Shown here: positions 21,848 through 30,575 of the stretch, one piece after another | How positions within the stretch are numbered: the first letter of the stretch is position 1 | How the letters are laid out: every line of letters starts with the position of its first letter | Source of the DNA: Asaccharospora irregularis DSM 2635 | GTDB taxonomy: Bacteria; Bacillota; Clostridia; Peptostreptococcales; Peptostreptococcaceae | Direction: 5' to 3' | DNA length: 42,588 nucleotides | NCBI RefSeq assembly: GCF_900129815.1 | Contig: NZ_FQWX01000018.1 | Location: 1 to 42,588, forward strand | Translations under genes and position numbers: made by a program | Notes under the pieces: model-generated | The model's database searches: none | The model's input: only the letters and a program-made list of their open reading frames with translations | Told to the model about the DNA's origin: nothing

Positions 21848-22552
21848 ATGAGTAAGCCAATGTACAAAAGAGTATTATTAAAGCTTAGTGGAGAAGCATT
21901 AGCAGGAGAAAAGGGTTTTGGTATAAATAATGATGTTGTAAATGATATTGCTATTGCTATAAAAGAAATACAGGAGATAGGTGTTGAAGTAGCTGTAGTT
22001 GTAGGAGGCGGTAATTTCTGGAGAGGTAGAACTAGTGAAGGAATGGATAGGACTACTGCTGACTATATAGGAATGTTAGCTACAGTAATGAATTCTATGG
22101 CTCTACAAGATGCATTAGAAAATATAGGTGTTGCAACTAGAGTTCAAACTGCTATAGAGATGAGACAGGTAGCAGAACCTTATATAAGAAGGAGAGCGGT
22201 TAGACACTTAGAAAAAGAAAGAGTTGTTATATTTGGTGCTGGAACTGGAAATCCCTATTTTTCAACTGATACAACTGCTGCACTTCGTGCTGCAGAAATG
22301 GAAGCCGAAGTTATATTATTAGCTAAAAATGTTGATGCTGTATATGATAAGGATCCAAAGGTACATCAAGACGCTAAGAAATTTACTGAGTTAAGTTATA
22401 TGGAAGTTATACAAAAGGAATTAAAAGTTATGGATTCTACAGCAACTTCTTTATGTATGGATAACAGAATACCTATAAAGGTGTTTAAACTTACTACAGA
22501 GAATATAATAAGAGCAGTAATGGGCGAAAATATAGGTACCATAGTAAAATAA
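21848..22552 (+). CDS. pyrH: uridylate (UMP) kinase
   Basis: A 234-residue hexameric amino-acid-kinase-fold enzyme that phosphorylates UMP to UDP with ATP. Motifs are [53 protein letters not shown] and [11 protein letters not shown]. The start is ATG 21848 after AGGAGG. It heads the downstream part of the block, with frr starting 28 bases after its stop. Confidence 0.98.
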   Translation: MSKPMYKRVLLKLSGEALAGEKGFGINNDVVNDIAIAIKEIQEIGVEVAVVVGGGNFWRGRTSEGMDRTTADYIGMLATVMNSMALQDALENIGVATRVQTAIEMRQVAEPYIRRRAVRHLEKERVVIFGAGTGNPYFSTDTTAALRAAEMEAEVILLAKNVDAVYDKDPKVHQDAKKFTELSYMEVIQKELKVMDSTATSLCMDNRIPIKVFKLTTENIIRAVMGENIGTIVK

Positions 22553-22580
22553 TATAAATTAATAAAGGAGGAGAATAAAT

Positions 22581-23135
22581 ATGAAAACAGTATATAAGCA
22601 ATTAGAAGGCAAAATGGAAAAGACGATAGAAGCTCTTAAATACGAGTTCACAACAATAAGGACAGGAAGAGCTAATGCTCAAATGCTAGATAAAGTAAGA
22701 GTTGACTATTATGGAACTCCAACTCCAATAAATCAAGTAGGTGCAATATCTGTACCAGAACCTAGAACTTTAATGATAAGTCCTTGGGACAAAAGTGCTA
22801 TGACTGAGATAGAAAAAGCTATAAGAAACTCAGACTTAGGATTGAACCCAACAAATGATGGTCAAGTTATAAGAATATCTGTACCAGCATTAACAGAAGA
22901 AAGAAGAAAAGAGTTAGTTAAAAGAGCTCATAAGGTATCAGAAGAATTTAAGGTTAGATTAAGAAATGAGAGAAGAGATGCCAACGATACTCTAAAGAAA
23001 ATGGAAAAAGATGGGGAAATAACTGCTGATGAACTAAAAAAAGGCCAAGATGAAGTTCAAAAAATAACTGATAAGTTTATAAAAAATATAGAAACATTAT
23101 TAGCTACTAAAGAAAAGGATATAATGGAAATATAG
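22581..23135 (+). CDS. frr: ribosome recycling factor
   Basis: A 184-residue L-shaped factor that, with EF-G, splits the post-termination ribosome. Recognised by YEFTTIRTGRANAQMLD, VDYYGTPTPINQVG, ISVPEPRTLMISPWDK and LTEERRKELVKRAHK. The length is exactly typical. ATG 22581 follows AAGGAGGAG. The stop TAG shares its G with the GTG start of the next ORF, suggesting translational coupling. Confidence 0.98.
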   Translation: MKTVYKQLEGKMEKTIEALKYEFTTIRTGRANAQMLDKVRVDYYGTPTPINQVGAISVPEPRTLMISPWDKSAMTEIEKAIRNSDLGLNPTNDGQVIRISVPALTEERRKELVKRAHKVSEEFKVRLRNERRDANDTLKKMEKDGEITADELKKGQDEVQKITDKFIKNIETLLATKEKDIMEI

Positions 23136-23341
23136 TGCTAGATAAATATTATAAACTTTTAGGCCTTCATATAAATGATGTAAAAGAATATTTTGACAAG
23201 AAAAATATTAATTATACTATTAAAACTATTGAAGGAAAGAAGAATAAAGAAAATTTATTAGTTCCTAGAGCGATAAAAATATCTGAAATAGATAATAGTG
23301 TAGAGATAGTAATCACATACTTTTCTGACTCCTTAGACTAA
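23135..23341 (+). CDS. 68-aa protein between frr and uppS, function unknown
   Basis: A small ORF whose GTG start overlaps the frr stop by one base (TAGTG), so translation is probably coupled to frr. It begins MLDKYYKLLGLHINDVKEY and ends ITYFSDSLD. The pattern (short helix, then alternating strands such as NINYTIKTIEG and IEIVIT-like) recalls a single PASTA-sized alpha/beta unit, but I do not recognise the family. There is no signal peptide or membrane span. A perfect hairpin covers its 3' end (23323-23351). The lack of an own ribosome binding site fits re-initiation after frr. It could also be a non-functional frame, but its length and fit between two genes favour a real gene. Confidence 0.6.
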   Translation: MLDKYYKLLGLHINDVKEYFDKKNINYTIKTIEGKKNKENLLVPRAIKISEIDNSVEIVITYFSDSLD

Positions 23342-23351
23342 GGAGTCAGAA
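23323..23351 (+). promoter_or_regulatory. perfect 13-bp hairpin at the end of the 68-aa ORF
   Basis: TTCTGACTCCTTA and TAAGGAGTCAGAA flank a three-base loop (GAC). The stop codon of the 68-aa ORF is in the right arm. No T-tract follows, and the uppS ribosome binding site starts about 7 bases later. It is probably an mRNA processing or stability element rather than a terminator. Confidence 0.6.
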
Positions 23352-23368
23352 TGATATTGGAGGCGAAT

Positions 23369-24103
23369 ATGAATAATAATTTGATTTATGACATAGATTT
23401 AAGTAAAATACCTAAACATATAGCAATTATAATGGATGGAAATGGCAGATGGGCTAAGTCTAGGTTTCTTCCAAGAGCCGCTGGTCACAAAGCTGGAGTG
23501 GAAACTATAAGGGAAATAGTTAAAGAGGCATCTAGATTGGGTATAAAGCATTTGACACTGTATGCTTTTTCCACTGAAAATTGGAAAAGACCTAAACCTG
23601 AAGTCGATACACTTATGAAATTATTATCTATGTACTTACAAAATGAAGTAAATGAACTACATAAAAACAATGTAAAATTGACAGCGATAGGTATAACTAA
23701 AGAGTTGCCATCAATATGTATAGAAAAATTAAATTACGCAGAGGAATTAACAAAAAATAATGCAGGCATTAATTTAAATTTAGCATTGAATTATGGTGGT
23801 AGAGCGGATATAAAAAATGCTTTTATAGATATACTAAAAGACTATAAAAGTGGGAAAATAGATATAAATGATATAGATGAGGGTATTATAAAAAATTATT
23901 TAAGCACAAAGTCTATTCCGGACCCAGAATTGGTTATAAGGACTAGTGGTGAGCAGAGACTCAGCAATTTTTTACTTTGGGAAGTTGCTTATTCTGAGTT
24001 TTATTACACAGATATACACTGGCCAGACTTCAATAAAGAAGAGTTACAAAAGGCCTTATTTGTTTATCAAAACAGAGATAGAAGGTTTGGAGGACTTAAA
24101 TAA
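23369..24103 (+). CDS. uppS: isoprenyl transferase, undecaprenyl diphosphate synthase
   Basis: A 244-residue cis-prenyltransferase that extends farnesyl diphosphate with isopentenyl diphosphate to the C55 lipid carrier of cell-wall synthesis. Motifs are IAIIMDGNGRWAKSR (catalytic Asp), AAGHKAG, LYAFSTENWKRP, LNYGGRADI and RTSGEQRLSNFLLWEVAYSE. The start at 23369 is chosen because GGAGG lies 5 bases upstream; the in-frame ATG at 23351 lies in the hairpin and has no ribosome binding site. It is followed by cdsA after 12 bases. Confidence 0.96.
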   Translation: MNNNLIYDIDLSKIPKHIAIIMDGNGRWAKSRFLPRAAGHKAGVETIREIVKEASRLGIKHLTLYAFSTENWKRPKPEVDTLMKLLSMYLQNEVNELHKNNVKLTAIGITKELPSICIEKLNYAEELTKNNAGINLNLALNYGGRADIKNAFIDILKDYKSGKIDINDIDEGIIKNYLSTKSIPDPELVIRTSGEQRLSNFLLWEVAYSEFYYTDIHWPDFNKEELQKALFVYQNRDRRFGGLK

Positions 24104-24115
24104 GGAGAATATTTT

Positions 24116-24895
24116 ATGCTTACAAGAATTATTGCTTCGATAGCGTTATTTCCATTATTTCTATTTGTTGTATATGGAGGTGTACCTTTATATATAGCAC
24201 AAATGGTGATAGTATCTATTGCACTAAATGAGTTTTATAAAGCGTTTAAGGCTAAGGATATACACCCAATATTTTTTATAGGATATGTATTTTCTGCATA
24301 TTTAGCAGTAAAAAATACCTTTAAGCTCCCAATAGAATATACATATGTCATGATTTTTATTTTATTCTTAATAAGCATAGTATATATATTAAGGCTAAAG
24401 AAGAATGTTATAGATGTAGCTATTACTTTTTTAGGTATTTTTTATATAGGTATTTTTTTAGATTTTATAGTTATTACTATAAATAACTTTGATTTAGGTA
24501 AGATTTATGTATGGCTTGTATTTATAATATCTTTTATGACAGATATATTTGCTTATTTCAGTGGATATTTATTTGGAAAACACAAATTAATTCCTAATGT
24601 AAGCCCTAAAAAGACTATAGAAGGGGCTGTAGGAGGAGTACTTGGAAGTACATGTTGTTGTATATTATTTGGAAATTATTTTGGATTAGATTTGATAAAT
24701 ATGGCTATAATAGGTAGTGTTGGAAGTGTAATAGCTCAGTTTGGAGATTTATTTGCTTCCTCAATAAAAAGATATGTAGGTATAAAAGATTATGGAAAAT
24801 TAATACCAGGTCATGGCGGTATATTAGATAGATTTGATAGTGTTATATTAGTAGCACCGTTCGTTTACAACGCAATTAACTTTTTTATCAACTAG
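24116..24895 (+). CDS. cdsA: phosphatidate cytidylyltransferase
   Basis: A 259-residue integral membrane enzyme making CDP-diacylglycerol from phosphatidic acid and CTP, the branch point of phospholipid synthesis. About seven to eight hydrophobic segments are present. The CTP_transf_1 signature is seen in SPKKTIEGAVGG, AQFGDLFASSIKR and the end motif KDYGKLIPGHGGILDRFDS. The start is ATG 24116 after AAGGAG. It lies between uppS and dxr; a hairpin terminator at 24894 may partly separate it from dxr. Confidence 0.96.
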   Translation: MLTRIIASIALFPLFLFVVYGGVPLYIAQMVIVSIALNEFYKAFKAKDIHPIFFIGYVFSAYLAVKNTFKLPIEYTYVMIFILFLISIVYILRLKKNVIDVAITFLGIFYIGIFLDFIVITINNFDLGKIYVWLVFIISFMTDIFAYFSGYLFGKHKLIPNVSPKKTIEGAVGGVLGSTCCCILFGNYFGLDLINMAIIGSVGSVIAQFGDLFASSIKRYVGIKDYGKLIPGHGGILDRFDSVILVAPFVYNAINFFIN

Positions 24896-24920
24896 CTTCA
24901 GTTAAACTGAAGCTTTAATT
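24894..24920 (+). terminator. hairpin terminator after cdsA
   Basis: AGCTTCAGT and ACTGAAGCT flank TAA, followed by TTAATTGTTTTT. The first arm overlaps the cdsA stop codon. The imperfect T-tract suggests partial termination, with a separate promoter for dxr downstream. Confidence 0.65.
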
Positions 24921-24987
24921 GTTTTTAGGATTGCTTACTTTAATAACATGAATTTTTTGTGAATAAGGTAAATAATAGTTTTAATAG

Positions 24988-24996
24988 TGGTATAAT
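24988..24996 (+). promoter_or_regulatory. extended -10 promoter of dxr
   Basis: TGGTATAAT is a perfect extended -10 element (TGnTATAAT), with no good -35. A start site near 25003 would leave a leader of about 30 bases to the dxr ATG at 25035 and rule out the in-frame ATG at 25005. Confidence 0.6.
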
Positions 24997-25034
24997 ACCG
25001 TTATATGAAAATTATTATTAGAAAGGAAAAAGAT

Positions 25035-26183
25035 ATGAAGAATATATCAATCTTAGGTTCTACAGGTTCTGTTGGTAAACAGACATTAGATGTAGTTAGA
25101 GAACATAGAGATGAGTTTAAAATAATAGCTATATCAGCAAATAGCAATATAAATCTTTTGCTCGATCAGATAAAGGAATTTAGGCCTAAGTATGTTGCGG
25201 TTTTTGATAAGAATAGTGCCAATAAATTAAAAGGCATGATACCAAGCGATATAAATATAGAGGTTTTGGCTGGTATGGAAGGGCTAGAGATTATATCATC
25301 ATTAGATGAGGTAGATATACTTCTAACGGCAGTTGTAGGTATGATAGGTCTAATACCAACACTAGCAGCTATAAGAAAGGGAAAAACTATAGCCCTTGCA
25401 AATAAGGAAACCTTAGTTACAGCAGGAAAACTAGTAATGAAAGAAGCTAAAATTTACGGTTCAAAAATAATCCCAGTAGATAGTGAGCATAGTGCTATAT
25501 TTCAATGTCTAAATGGAGAAAATAATAGAAAGCTAGAAAAGTTAATTTTGACGGCTTCAGGTGGGCCATTTAGGGGTAAGAAAAAAGAAGAGCTTTTAAA
25601 TATGACTCAAAGAGAAGCCCTAAAACACCCTAACTGGAGTATGGGCAAAAAAATAAGTATAGACTCATCAACTCTTATGAATAAAGGGCTAGAGGTCATA
25701 GAGGCAAAATGGTTGTTTGATGTAGATTATAAAGATATAGATGTTGTAATACATCCACAAAGTATAGTTCACTCAATGGTTCAGTTTATAGATAGTTCTA
25801 TAATTGCTCAAATGGGATGTCCAGATATGAGATTGCCTATACAGTATGCACTATCTTTTCCAAACAGAATAGATAGTAGCTTTGAAAGATTGGATTTTTC
25901 AAAGTTTTCTACTTTGACTTTTGAAAAGCCAGATTTAGAAACATTTCCTTGCCTAAAACTAGCATATGAATGCCTGAAAATGGGTGGGACTTATAGTGCA
26001 GCATTAAATTCAGCTAATGAAGTTTTAGTAAATGAATTTCTAAATGATACAATTAAATTTTATGACATACCATATTACATAGAAAAAACTTTAGAGGCTC
26101 ACAATAGTATAGATAATCCGACATTAGAGGAGATATTAGATATTGATAGATGGGCTAGAGAATTCATTAAGAAATCTATATAA
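25035..26183 (+). CDS. dxr: 1-deoxy-D-xylulose 5-phosphate reductoisomerase
   Basis: A 382-residue NADPH- and metal-dependent enzyme of the MEP isoprenoid pathway (DXP to MEP). The N-terminal Rossmann motif is [16 protein letters not shown]. The metal and substrate motifs are [29 protein letters not shown] and [20 protein letters not shown]. The C-terminal helical domain is complete. ATG 25035 has GAAAGG 8 bases upstream and matches the family N-terminus. rseP follows after 16 bases. Confidence 0.97.
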   Translation: MKNISILGSTGSVGKQTLDVVREHRDEFKIIAISANSNINLLLDQIKEFRPKYVAVFDKNSANKLKGMIPSDINIEVLAGMEGLEIISSLDEVDILLTAVVGMIGLIPTLAAIRKGKTIALANKETLVTAGKLVMKEAKIYGSKIIPVDSEHSAIFQCLNGENNRKLEKLILTASGGPFRGKKKEELLNMTQREALKHPNWSMGKKISIDSSTLMNKGLEVIEAKWLFDVDYKDIDVVIHPQSIVHSMVQFIDSSIIAQMGCPDMRLPIQYALSFPNRIDSSFERLDFSKFSTLTFEKPDLETFPCLKLAYECLKMGGTYSAALNSANEVLVNEFLNDTIKFYDIPYYIEKTLEAHNSIDNPTLEEILDIDRWAREFIKKSI

Positions 26184-26199
26184 TTAGGAGGTTGGAATA

Positions 26200-27201
26200 A
26201 TGACGATAATAGTAGCGTTAATACTATTTGGGATAATTATATTAATACATGAACTTGGTCATTTTATTTTTGCTAAAAGAAGCGGAATTAAAGTACATGA
26301 ATTTGCAATTGGAATGGGCCCGAAGATATTTAGTATAAAAAAGGATACGGAATATTCTATAAGATTATTACCATTAGGTGGTTTTATAAGTATGGAAGGT
26401 GAGGATGAAGCCTCAAATGACCCAAGGGCTTTTAGCAATAAGCGCTTATCACAGAGGGCGGCCACAATATTTGCAGGACCTCTTTTTAACATAATATTTG
26501 CCATTATAATTTTGATCCCTGTATTTTTATATTCAGGATTCCCTACAACGACATTGGCTGATACTATAGATGGTGGAGCTGCAAAGGCAGCTGGAATAAA
26601 AGCAGGGGACACAATACAGGCAATAAATGGTATTGAAGTTAGCAGTTGGGAAGAGATAACGTCTATAATAAATTCGTCTGAGGGTGAAAAATTAGATATT
26701 ACTATAAATAGAGATAAGCAAACAAAGGAAATCAGTGTTACACCTCAAAAAGGTGAAAATGGATATGTTATTGGTATACAAACAAAAGTAGATAAAAGCT
26801 TTATTGGTTCTATAAAGGCAGCTGTACAGATAAATATAACTATGATGGTTCAGATGTTTAAGTTTTTAGGTCAATTAGTTACTGGAACGGTTCCTGGTGG
26901 AATTTCAAACTCTGTGGCAGGTCCTGTAGGTGTAATTGGAATGGTTTCTAATGCAGCTAAAACAGGATTTATAAATGTAATGTATTTTGCATCAATGATA
27001 AGTTTAAATCTAGGTATAATAAACTTATTGCCTATACCAGCTCTTGATGGATCTAGGTTAGCTTTAATAGGCTTGGAGGCAATAAGAGGAGGCAAAAAAC
27101 TTGACCCTAATAAAGAGGCAACTGTTCATGCTGTAGGATTTTTGGCTTTAATGGCATTTATGCTATTTATAACATATAAGGACATTTTAAGATTGATTTA
27201 A
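26200..27201 (+). CDS. rseP: site-2-type zinc metalloprotease RseP/RasP
   Basis: A 333-residue intramembrane M50B protease that cuts anti-sigma factors and remnant signal peptides inside the membrane. HELGH (residues 17-21) in the first span is the zinc-binding HExxH. One PDZ domain (about 110-185, GIKAGDTIQAINGIEV) faces outside. NLLPIPALDGSRL carries the third zinc ligand (the Asp of LDG). The length is typical of Gram-positive enzymes with one PDZ. The start is ATG 26200 after AGGAGG. Its position between dxr and ispG is the widely conserved order. Confidence 0.96.
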   Translation: MTIIVALILFGIIILIHELGHFIFAKRSGIKVHEFAIGMGPKIFSIKKDTEYSIRLLPLGGFISMEGEDEASNDPRAFSNKRLSQRAATIFAGPLFNIIFAIIILIPVFLYSGFPTTTLADTIDGGAAKAAGIKAGDTIQAINGIEVSSWEEITSIINSSEGEKLDITINRDKQTKEISVTPQKGENGYVIGIQTKVDKSFIGSIKAAVQINITMMVQMFKFLGQLVTGTVPGGISNSVAGPVGVIGMVSNAAKTGFINVMYFASMISLNLGIINLLPIPALDGSRLALIGLEAIRGGKKLDPNKEATVHAVGFLALMAFMLFITYKDILRLI

Positions 27202-27203
27202 TT

Positions 27204-27228
27204 AAAGTATTTTACGATCAAATACTTT
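27204..27228 (+). promoter_or_regulatory. intercistronic hairpin between rseP and ispG
   Basis: AAAGTATTT and AAATACTTT flank TACGATC. No T-tract follows, so transcription probably continues into ispG. A role in mRNA stability is likely. Confidence 0.45.
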
Positions 27229-27252
27229 AGGGAGTAAAGTAGAGGTGGTATT

Positions 27253-28308
27253 ATGAGTTACAAAAGAAGATACAGTAAAGAGGTATGTGTAGGAAATGTA
27301 AAAATAGGAGGTAATAATCCTATTAGTGTACAGTCGATGACAAATACAGATACGAGAGATGCAAATGCTACTATAAGCCAAATAAAGAGGCTAGAAGATG
27401 TAGGTTGTGAAATTGTAAGAGTAGCAGTCCCAGATATGCAAGCAGCTAAAAACATAGGTGAAATAAAATCAAAGGTAAATATACCTATTATAGCTGATAT
27501 ACATTTTGATTATAGATTAGCTCTTGAAGCTATAGAACAAGGTGTAGATGGAGTTAGAATTAATCCGGGTAATATAGGAAGCATAGATAAAGTAAAAATG
27601 GTAGTTGAAAAATGCAAAGAAAAAAATCTAAAAATAAGAATAGGTGTAAATGGAGGATCTTTAGAAAAAGAACTCTTACAAAAGTATGGCTCAGCAACAG
27701 CAGAAGCTTTAGTCGAAAGTGCGCTGGGGCATGTGAAGATTCTTGAAGACTTAGATTTTTATAACATAGTTATATCTTTAAAATCATCAGATATATATAA
27801 AACTGTAGAGGCTTATGAACTTATCTCTAAAAAGGTAGATTATCCGCTTCATATAGGTATAACAGAATCTGGAAGTATAAAAAAAGGAACAATAAAATCA
27901 TCTATAGGGGTAGGAACATTACTTCTTAATGGTATAGGAGATACAATAAGAATATCTCTTACAGGAGATCCTACAGAAGAAGTTATAGTAGGCAAAGAAA
28001 TACTTAGAAGCCTTAATTTATTAAATGATAAGATAAAGGTGATTTCTTGTCCAACTTGTGGAAGATGTAATATAGATCTAATAAGTGTAGTAAATGAAGT
28101 AGAAGAAAAAATCGGCAACATTGATAAAGATGTAACTATAGCGATTATGGGCTGTGCAGTAAATGGACCAGGAGAGGCTAGAGAGGCTGATTTAGGAATT
28201 GCCGGTGGAAAAGGTGAAGGAATCCTATTTAAAAAGGGTGAAATCATCCGAAAAATCAAAGGTGATAGATTAGTAGAAGAACTTTTAGATGAAATAAAAT
28301 CGTTGTAA
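27253..28308 (+). CDS. ispG: 4-hydroxy-3-methylbut-2-enyl diphosphate synthase (flavodoxin)
   Basis: A 351-residue [4Fe-4S] enzyme of the MEP pathway (MEcPP to HMBPP). The N-terminal TIM barrel includes VQSMTNTDTRD and ADIHFDYRLALEA. The C-terminal reductase-like domain has the three cluster cysteines in SCPTCGRCNID and MGCAVNGPGEA. The start is ATG 27253 after GAGGTGG. It is the last gene of the block and ends with a strong terminator. Confidence 0.97.
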   Translation: MSYKRRYSKEVCVGNVKIGGNNPISVQSMTNTDTRDANATISQIKRLEDVGCEIVRVAVPDMQAAKNIGEIKSKVNIPIIADIHFDYRLALEAIEQGVDGVRINPGNIGSIDKVKMVVEKCKEKNLKIRIGVNGGSLEKELLQKYGSATAEALVESALGHVKILEDLDFYNIVISLKSSDIYKTVEAYELISKKVDYPLHIGITESGSIKKGTIKSSIGVGTLLLNGIGDTIRISLTGDPTEEVIVGKEILRSLNLLNDKIKVISCPTCGRCNIDLISVVNEVEEKIGNIDKDVTIAIMGCAVNGPGEAREADLGIAGGKGEGILFKKGEIIRKIKGDRLVEELLDEIKSL

Positions 28309-28339
28309 TAAAAAAAGGATAGGATTCTATCCTTTTTTT
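28309..28339 (+). terminator. intrinsic terminator after ispG
   Basis: AAAAAAGGATAG pairs with CTATCCTTTTTT around a four-base loop; T-rich sequence follows. It ends the long housekeeping transcript. Confidence 0.9.
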
Positions 28340-28498
28340 ATACATTGAATTATATATAAAATATAATCTCTTTTATTTAATTGATTTTTTAGTATATAAA
28401 AAGGATTTTTCCATAGAAAACTAAAATTAATGTATAATTATTTATATAAGGACAAATGAGATATAATCTTGTCTGTATAATAGTTAAATAATATATTA

Positions 28499-28569
28499 GG
28501 GAGGTTACTATACGAGGCTATAGTATGAATATTTTATTATGTTTAAATTTGATGTATCAAACGAATTAA
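28499..28569 (+). promoter_or_regulatory. structured start region of the AIM24 gene with a possible 14-codon leader ORF
   Basis: GGGAGG (28499-28504) is 34 bases before the main ATG (28539), too far for ordinary initiation. Between them ACTATA/TATAGT can fold around CGAGGC. A nearer GAGG (about 28514) suits an ATG at 28525, whose frame encodes only MNILLCLNLMYQTN and stops at 28567-28569, overlapping the main start. This could be a leader peptide with coupling. Confidence 0.4.
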
Positions 28570-29249
28570 TGTGTATTGCAAAGGGAAACGGAAGATTTTA
28601 TGCCAAAAAGGGAGCTATGGTAGCGTTTAAAGGCAACTTTAGATTTGAAAAACTGATATTAGGTCCTAGTAACGGTGGAGGGATAGGTAAGGCTCTTTTA
28701 GGATATGCTCAAAGGGCGTTAACTGGTGAACAGATGCCTATTATGGTAGTTGAAGGATCTGGGGAAGTTTATCTAGCTCAAAATGCTTATCATGTAGATG
28801 TTATATCTATAGATCCTGGAGATTCTATAAGTGTTGAAAGTGAAAATTTGCTTGCATTTTCTGAACAGTTAGAGTACAAGGTTAAGTTTATTGGATCAGG
28901 TGTTTTGTCCCAAAAAGGTCTGTTTATCACATATTTAGAAAATAGGACAAACCAAGTTCAGGATATAGCAATAATAACTGATGGAAATCCATTAGTCTTA
29001 GAGGGACCATGCTGTGTTGATCCAGACGCTTTAGTTGCATGGACTGGAAGAGAACCATATCCTAAGGTGGCAGAACTATCTTGGAAAACCTTTATAGGTC
29101 AAACATCGGGAGAATCCTATCACTTAGAGTTTGTTGAAAGTGGGCAAATTGTTATAATACAGCCATCGGAAAGATTGTCTGGACTAGGTACAAACTCTAC
29201 TCCAAACAATAGGATACATTCAGGCGGAGTGAGATTAGGAATAGATTAA
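28539..29249 (+). CDS. AIM24 / TIGR00266-family protein
   Basis: A 236-residue beta-rich protein of the AIM24 family (mitochondrial biogenesis AIM24 in fungi; bacterial members such as YdjI-type proteins have no firmly known role). Family features are CIAKGNGRFYAKKGAMVAFK near the start, GEVYLAQNAYHVDVISID and the SGVLSQKGLFITY segment. There is no signal peptide or membrane span. The function is unknown; involvement with membranes or stress has been suggested for relatives. ATG 28539 is the only in-frame start after a stop at 28521, though its ribosome binding site is atypical. It stands alone between terminators. Confidence 0.85.
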   Translation: MFKFDVSNELMCIAKGNGRFYAKKGAMVAFKGNFRFEKLILGPSNGGGIGKALLGYAQRALTGEQMPIMVVEGSGEVYLAQNAYHVDVISIDPGDSISVESENLLAFSEQLEYKVKFIGSGVLSQKGLFITYLENRTNQVQDIAIITDGNPLVLEGPCCVDPDALVAWTGREPYPKVAELSWKTFIGQTSGESYHLEFVESGQIVIIQPSERLSGLGTNSTPNNRIHSGGVRLGID

Positions 29250-29265
29250 TATATCCATATTAATA

Positions 29266-29375
29266 TTTTATGATGTATAGTAAATCATATTCATTTTTAG
29301 AGTGTTGATAAGTATAATTTCTATATATGCATTAAAAAATATTAGTTAAATGTTTTAGATAGAAAAATTTTCTAC
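29266..29375. repeat. dispersed noncoding repeat, copy A
   Basis: About 110 bases align with 39585-39695 at roughly 75-80 percent identity by eye, with almost no gaps in the first 60 bases. Shared words include TATAATTT, TATATGCATT and GTTTTAGATAGAAAA. It has no coding potential. It could be a small mobile repeat, an untranslated RNA or duplicated regulatory DNA. Confidence 0.55.
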
Positions 29376-29385
29376 TATATATAAT

Positions 29386-29433
29386 AAAAGGGCATAGGTA
29401 TGGAGTGAAACTCTGTATTTATGGCCTTTTTGA
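29386..29433 (+). terminator. long hairpin with T-tract, terminator
   Basis: AAAAGGGCAT / ATGGCCTTTT forms the base (one mismatch) and AGGTATGGAGT / ACTCTGTATTT the upper stem (several G-U pairs) around GAA, followed by TTTTT. It is about 140 bases past the AIM24 stop. It ends either a long 3' untranslated region or a small RNA starting in repeat copy A. Confidence 0.7.
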
Positions 29434-29681
29434 TTTTATACAAAATCAAAGTTTTATATGTTTATTTGTTAAAATAAAAACTATATAAAGGTAAAATAAT
29501 AAAAATATAGAGTTTAGAAATAATAAAAAAGTATGTCTAATAATATTATAGATAAAAAACATTAAATATTAATTTATTTGAGACTTTAGATAAGATATAA
29601 GAGATATAGTGTATAAGTTTAGGCTAAAAAATTAATAATAATATATAGAATCATTAATAATATATAAAACAGGAGGCCAAT
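29434..29681. other. AT-rich gap upstream of the lipoprotein gene
   Basis: About 250 bases without ORF, tRNA or clear promoter boxes; only the lipoprotein ribosome binding site AGGAGG at its right end is recognisable. Confidence 0.4.
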
Positions 29682-30272
29682 ATGAAAAGAAAATTAGTCT
29701 TATTAAGTATGATATTAGGAGTTTCATTAGGAGCAGTTGCTTGTTCAAATAATAACCCTAAACCTGATGAAAATGCAAGTAATAATCAAAGCGAAGTCGA
29801 TAAAAAACCTGACGCTTACACAGAAAATTACTCAAAAAACTACAAGGAGTATTTAGCAGGTCTAGATGAATATTCAATATATAATATACCTGAAAGTGTA
29901 AACAAAGCATACGATGGAAAAGAATATCCAGGAAACGAAAAATATTTAGAAGAGGTAAAAACAACTTATAAAGACAGCAGAGAGAAGGTACAATCATTTG
30001 TAAATTCTCTAAAGAATGATATCAAAATAGAAGATCAAGAGTTAAATAAAATGAACAAAGATCTAATAGCAGAAGGTGAAAAACTAATCGGTGAATTAGA
30101 TACTAAAATAAAAAGATTAGATGAAATTCCTAAAGAAAGATTAAAAGATGAGAAAAATGACTTTATGAATGCAGTAAACGATGCTACTAAAGTAGACAAG
30201 GATACTAGAAGCGATTTTAATAAAATGATAGATGGTATGAATAAAAGACTAGGTATAGATAGCAAAATTTAG
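29682..30272 (+). CDS. lipoprotein of unknown function
   Basis: A 196-residue predicted lipoprotein. The N-terminus MKRKLVLLSMILGVSLGAVAC has a lipobox ending in Cys21, followed by an Asn/Ser-rich linker (SNNNPKPDENASNNQS). The mature part is charged and mostly helical, with a likely coiled coil (about 90-170: repeated K/E with spaced Leu/Ile, e.g. DLIAEGEKLIGELDTKIKRL). I do not recognise a family. It is expected to be anchored on the outer face of the membrane. The start is ATG 29682 after AGGAGG. The methionine-uptake operon with its own promoter follows, so a functional link is not implied. Confidence 0.75.
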   Translation: MKRKLVLLSMILGVSLGAVACSNNNPKPDENASNNQSEVDKKPDAYTENYSKNYKEYLAGLDEYSIYNIPESVNKAYDGKEYPGNEKYLEEVKTTYKDSREKVQSFVNSLKNDIKIEDQELNKMNKDLIAEGEKLIGELDTKIKRLDEIPKERLKDEKNDFMNAVNDATKVDKDTRSDFNKMIDGMNKRLGIDSKI

Positions 30273-30300
30273 AAAATAATAAAAAAAGTAATAAAAAGAG

Positions 30301-30329
30301 TTGACAAAATATATTAATCAATATATGAT
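30301..30329 (+). promoter_or_regulatory. sigma-A promoter of the SAM riboswitch-metNIQ transcript
   Basis: TTGACA (30301-30306), a 17-base spacer and TATGAT (30324-30329), close to consensus. The predicted start near 30336 lies just before the riboswitch. Confidence 0.8.
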
Positions 30330-30380
30330 TATAGCATAGCAAGGAAAATTAAAATTAAATTAAAATTAAAATTAAATAAT

Positions 30381-30487
30381 CTCTTATCGAGAGCGGTGGA
30401 GGGACTGGCCCTGTGAAACCCGGCAACCAGTATATTTTTATATACAATGGTGCTAAATCCTGCAACTAGAAATAGTTGAAAGATGAG
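30381..30487 (+). ncRNA. SAM-I riboswitch (S-box) aptamer
   Basis: The S-box core is plainly present: CTTATCGAGAG, then GGTGGAGGGACTGGCCC, TGTGAAACCCGGCAACC and, after a variable P3 arm, GGTGCTAAATCCTGC. The closing P1 strand lies near 30480-30487 (AAGATGAG, complementary to CTTAT/CTC at the start). It senses S-adenosylmethionine and switches off the downstream methionine importer when SAM is plentiful. Confidence 0.97.
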
Positions 30488-30531
30488 TATAAATAGCTTA
30501 ATAAAAGCCTGAGTTTATACTCAGGCTTTTA
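30485..30531 (+). terminator. expression platform of the SAM riboswitch
   Basis: The terminator is AAAAGCCTGAG / CTCAGGCTTTT around TTTATA, followed by ATT. The antiterminator strand GAGTATAAA (30485-30493) is perfectly complementary to TTTATACTC (30514-30522), the loop plus the first bases of the descending arm. Its 5' bases also belong to P1. SAM binding frees the terminator, which is the standard transcriptional OFF arrangement. Confidence 0.92.
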
Positions 30532-30575
30532 TTAATTTTAATAAAAAATAAATACTTGAGTCGGAGGGAGATTGA

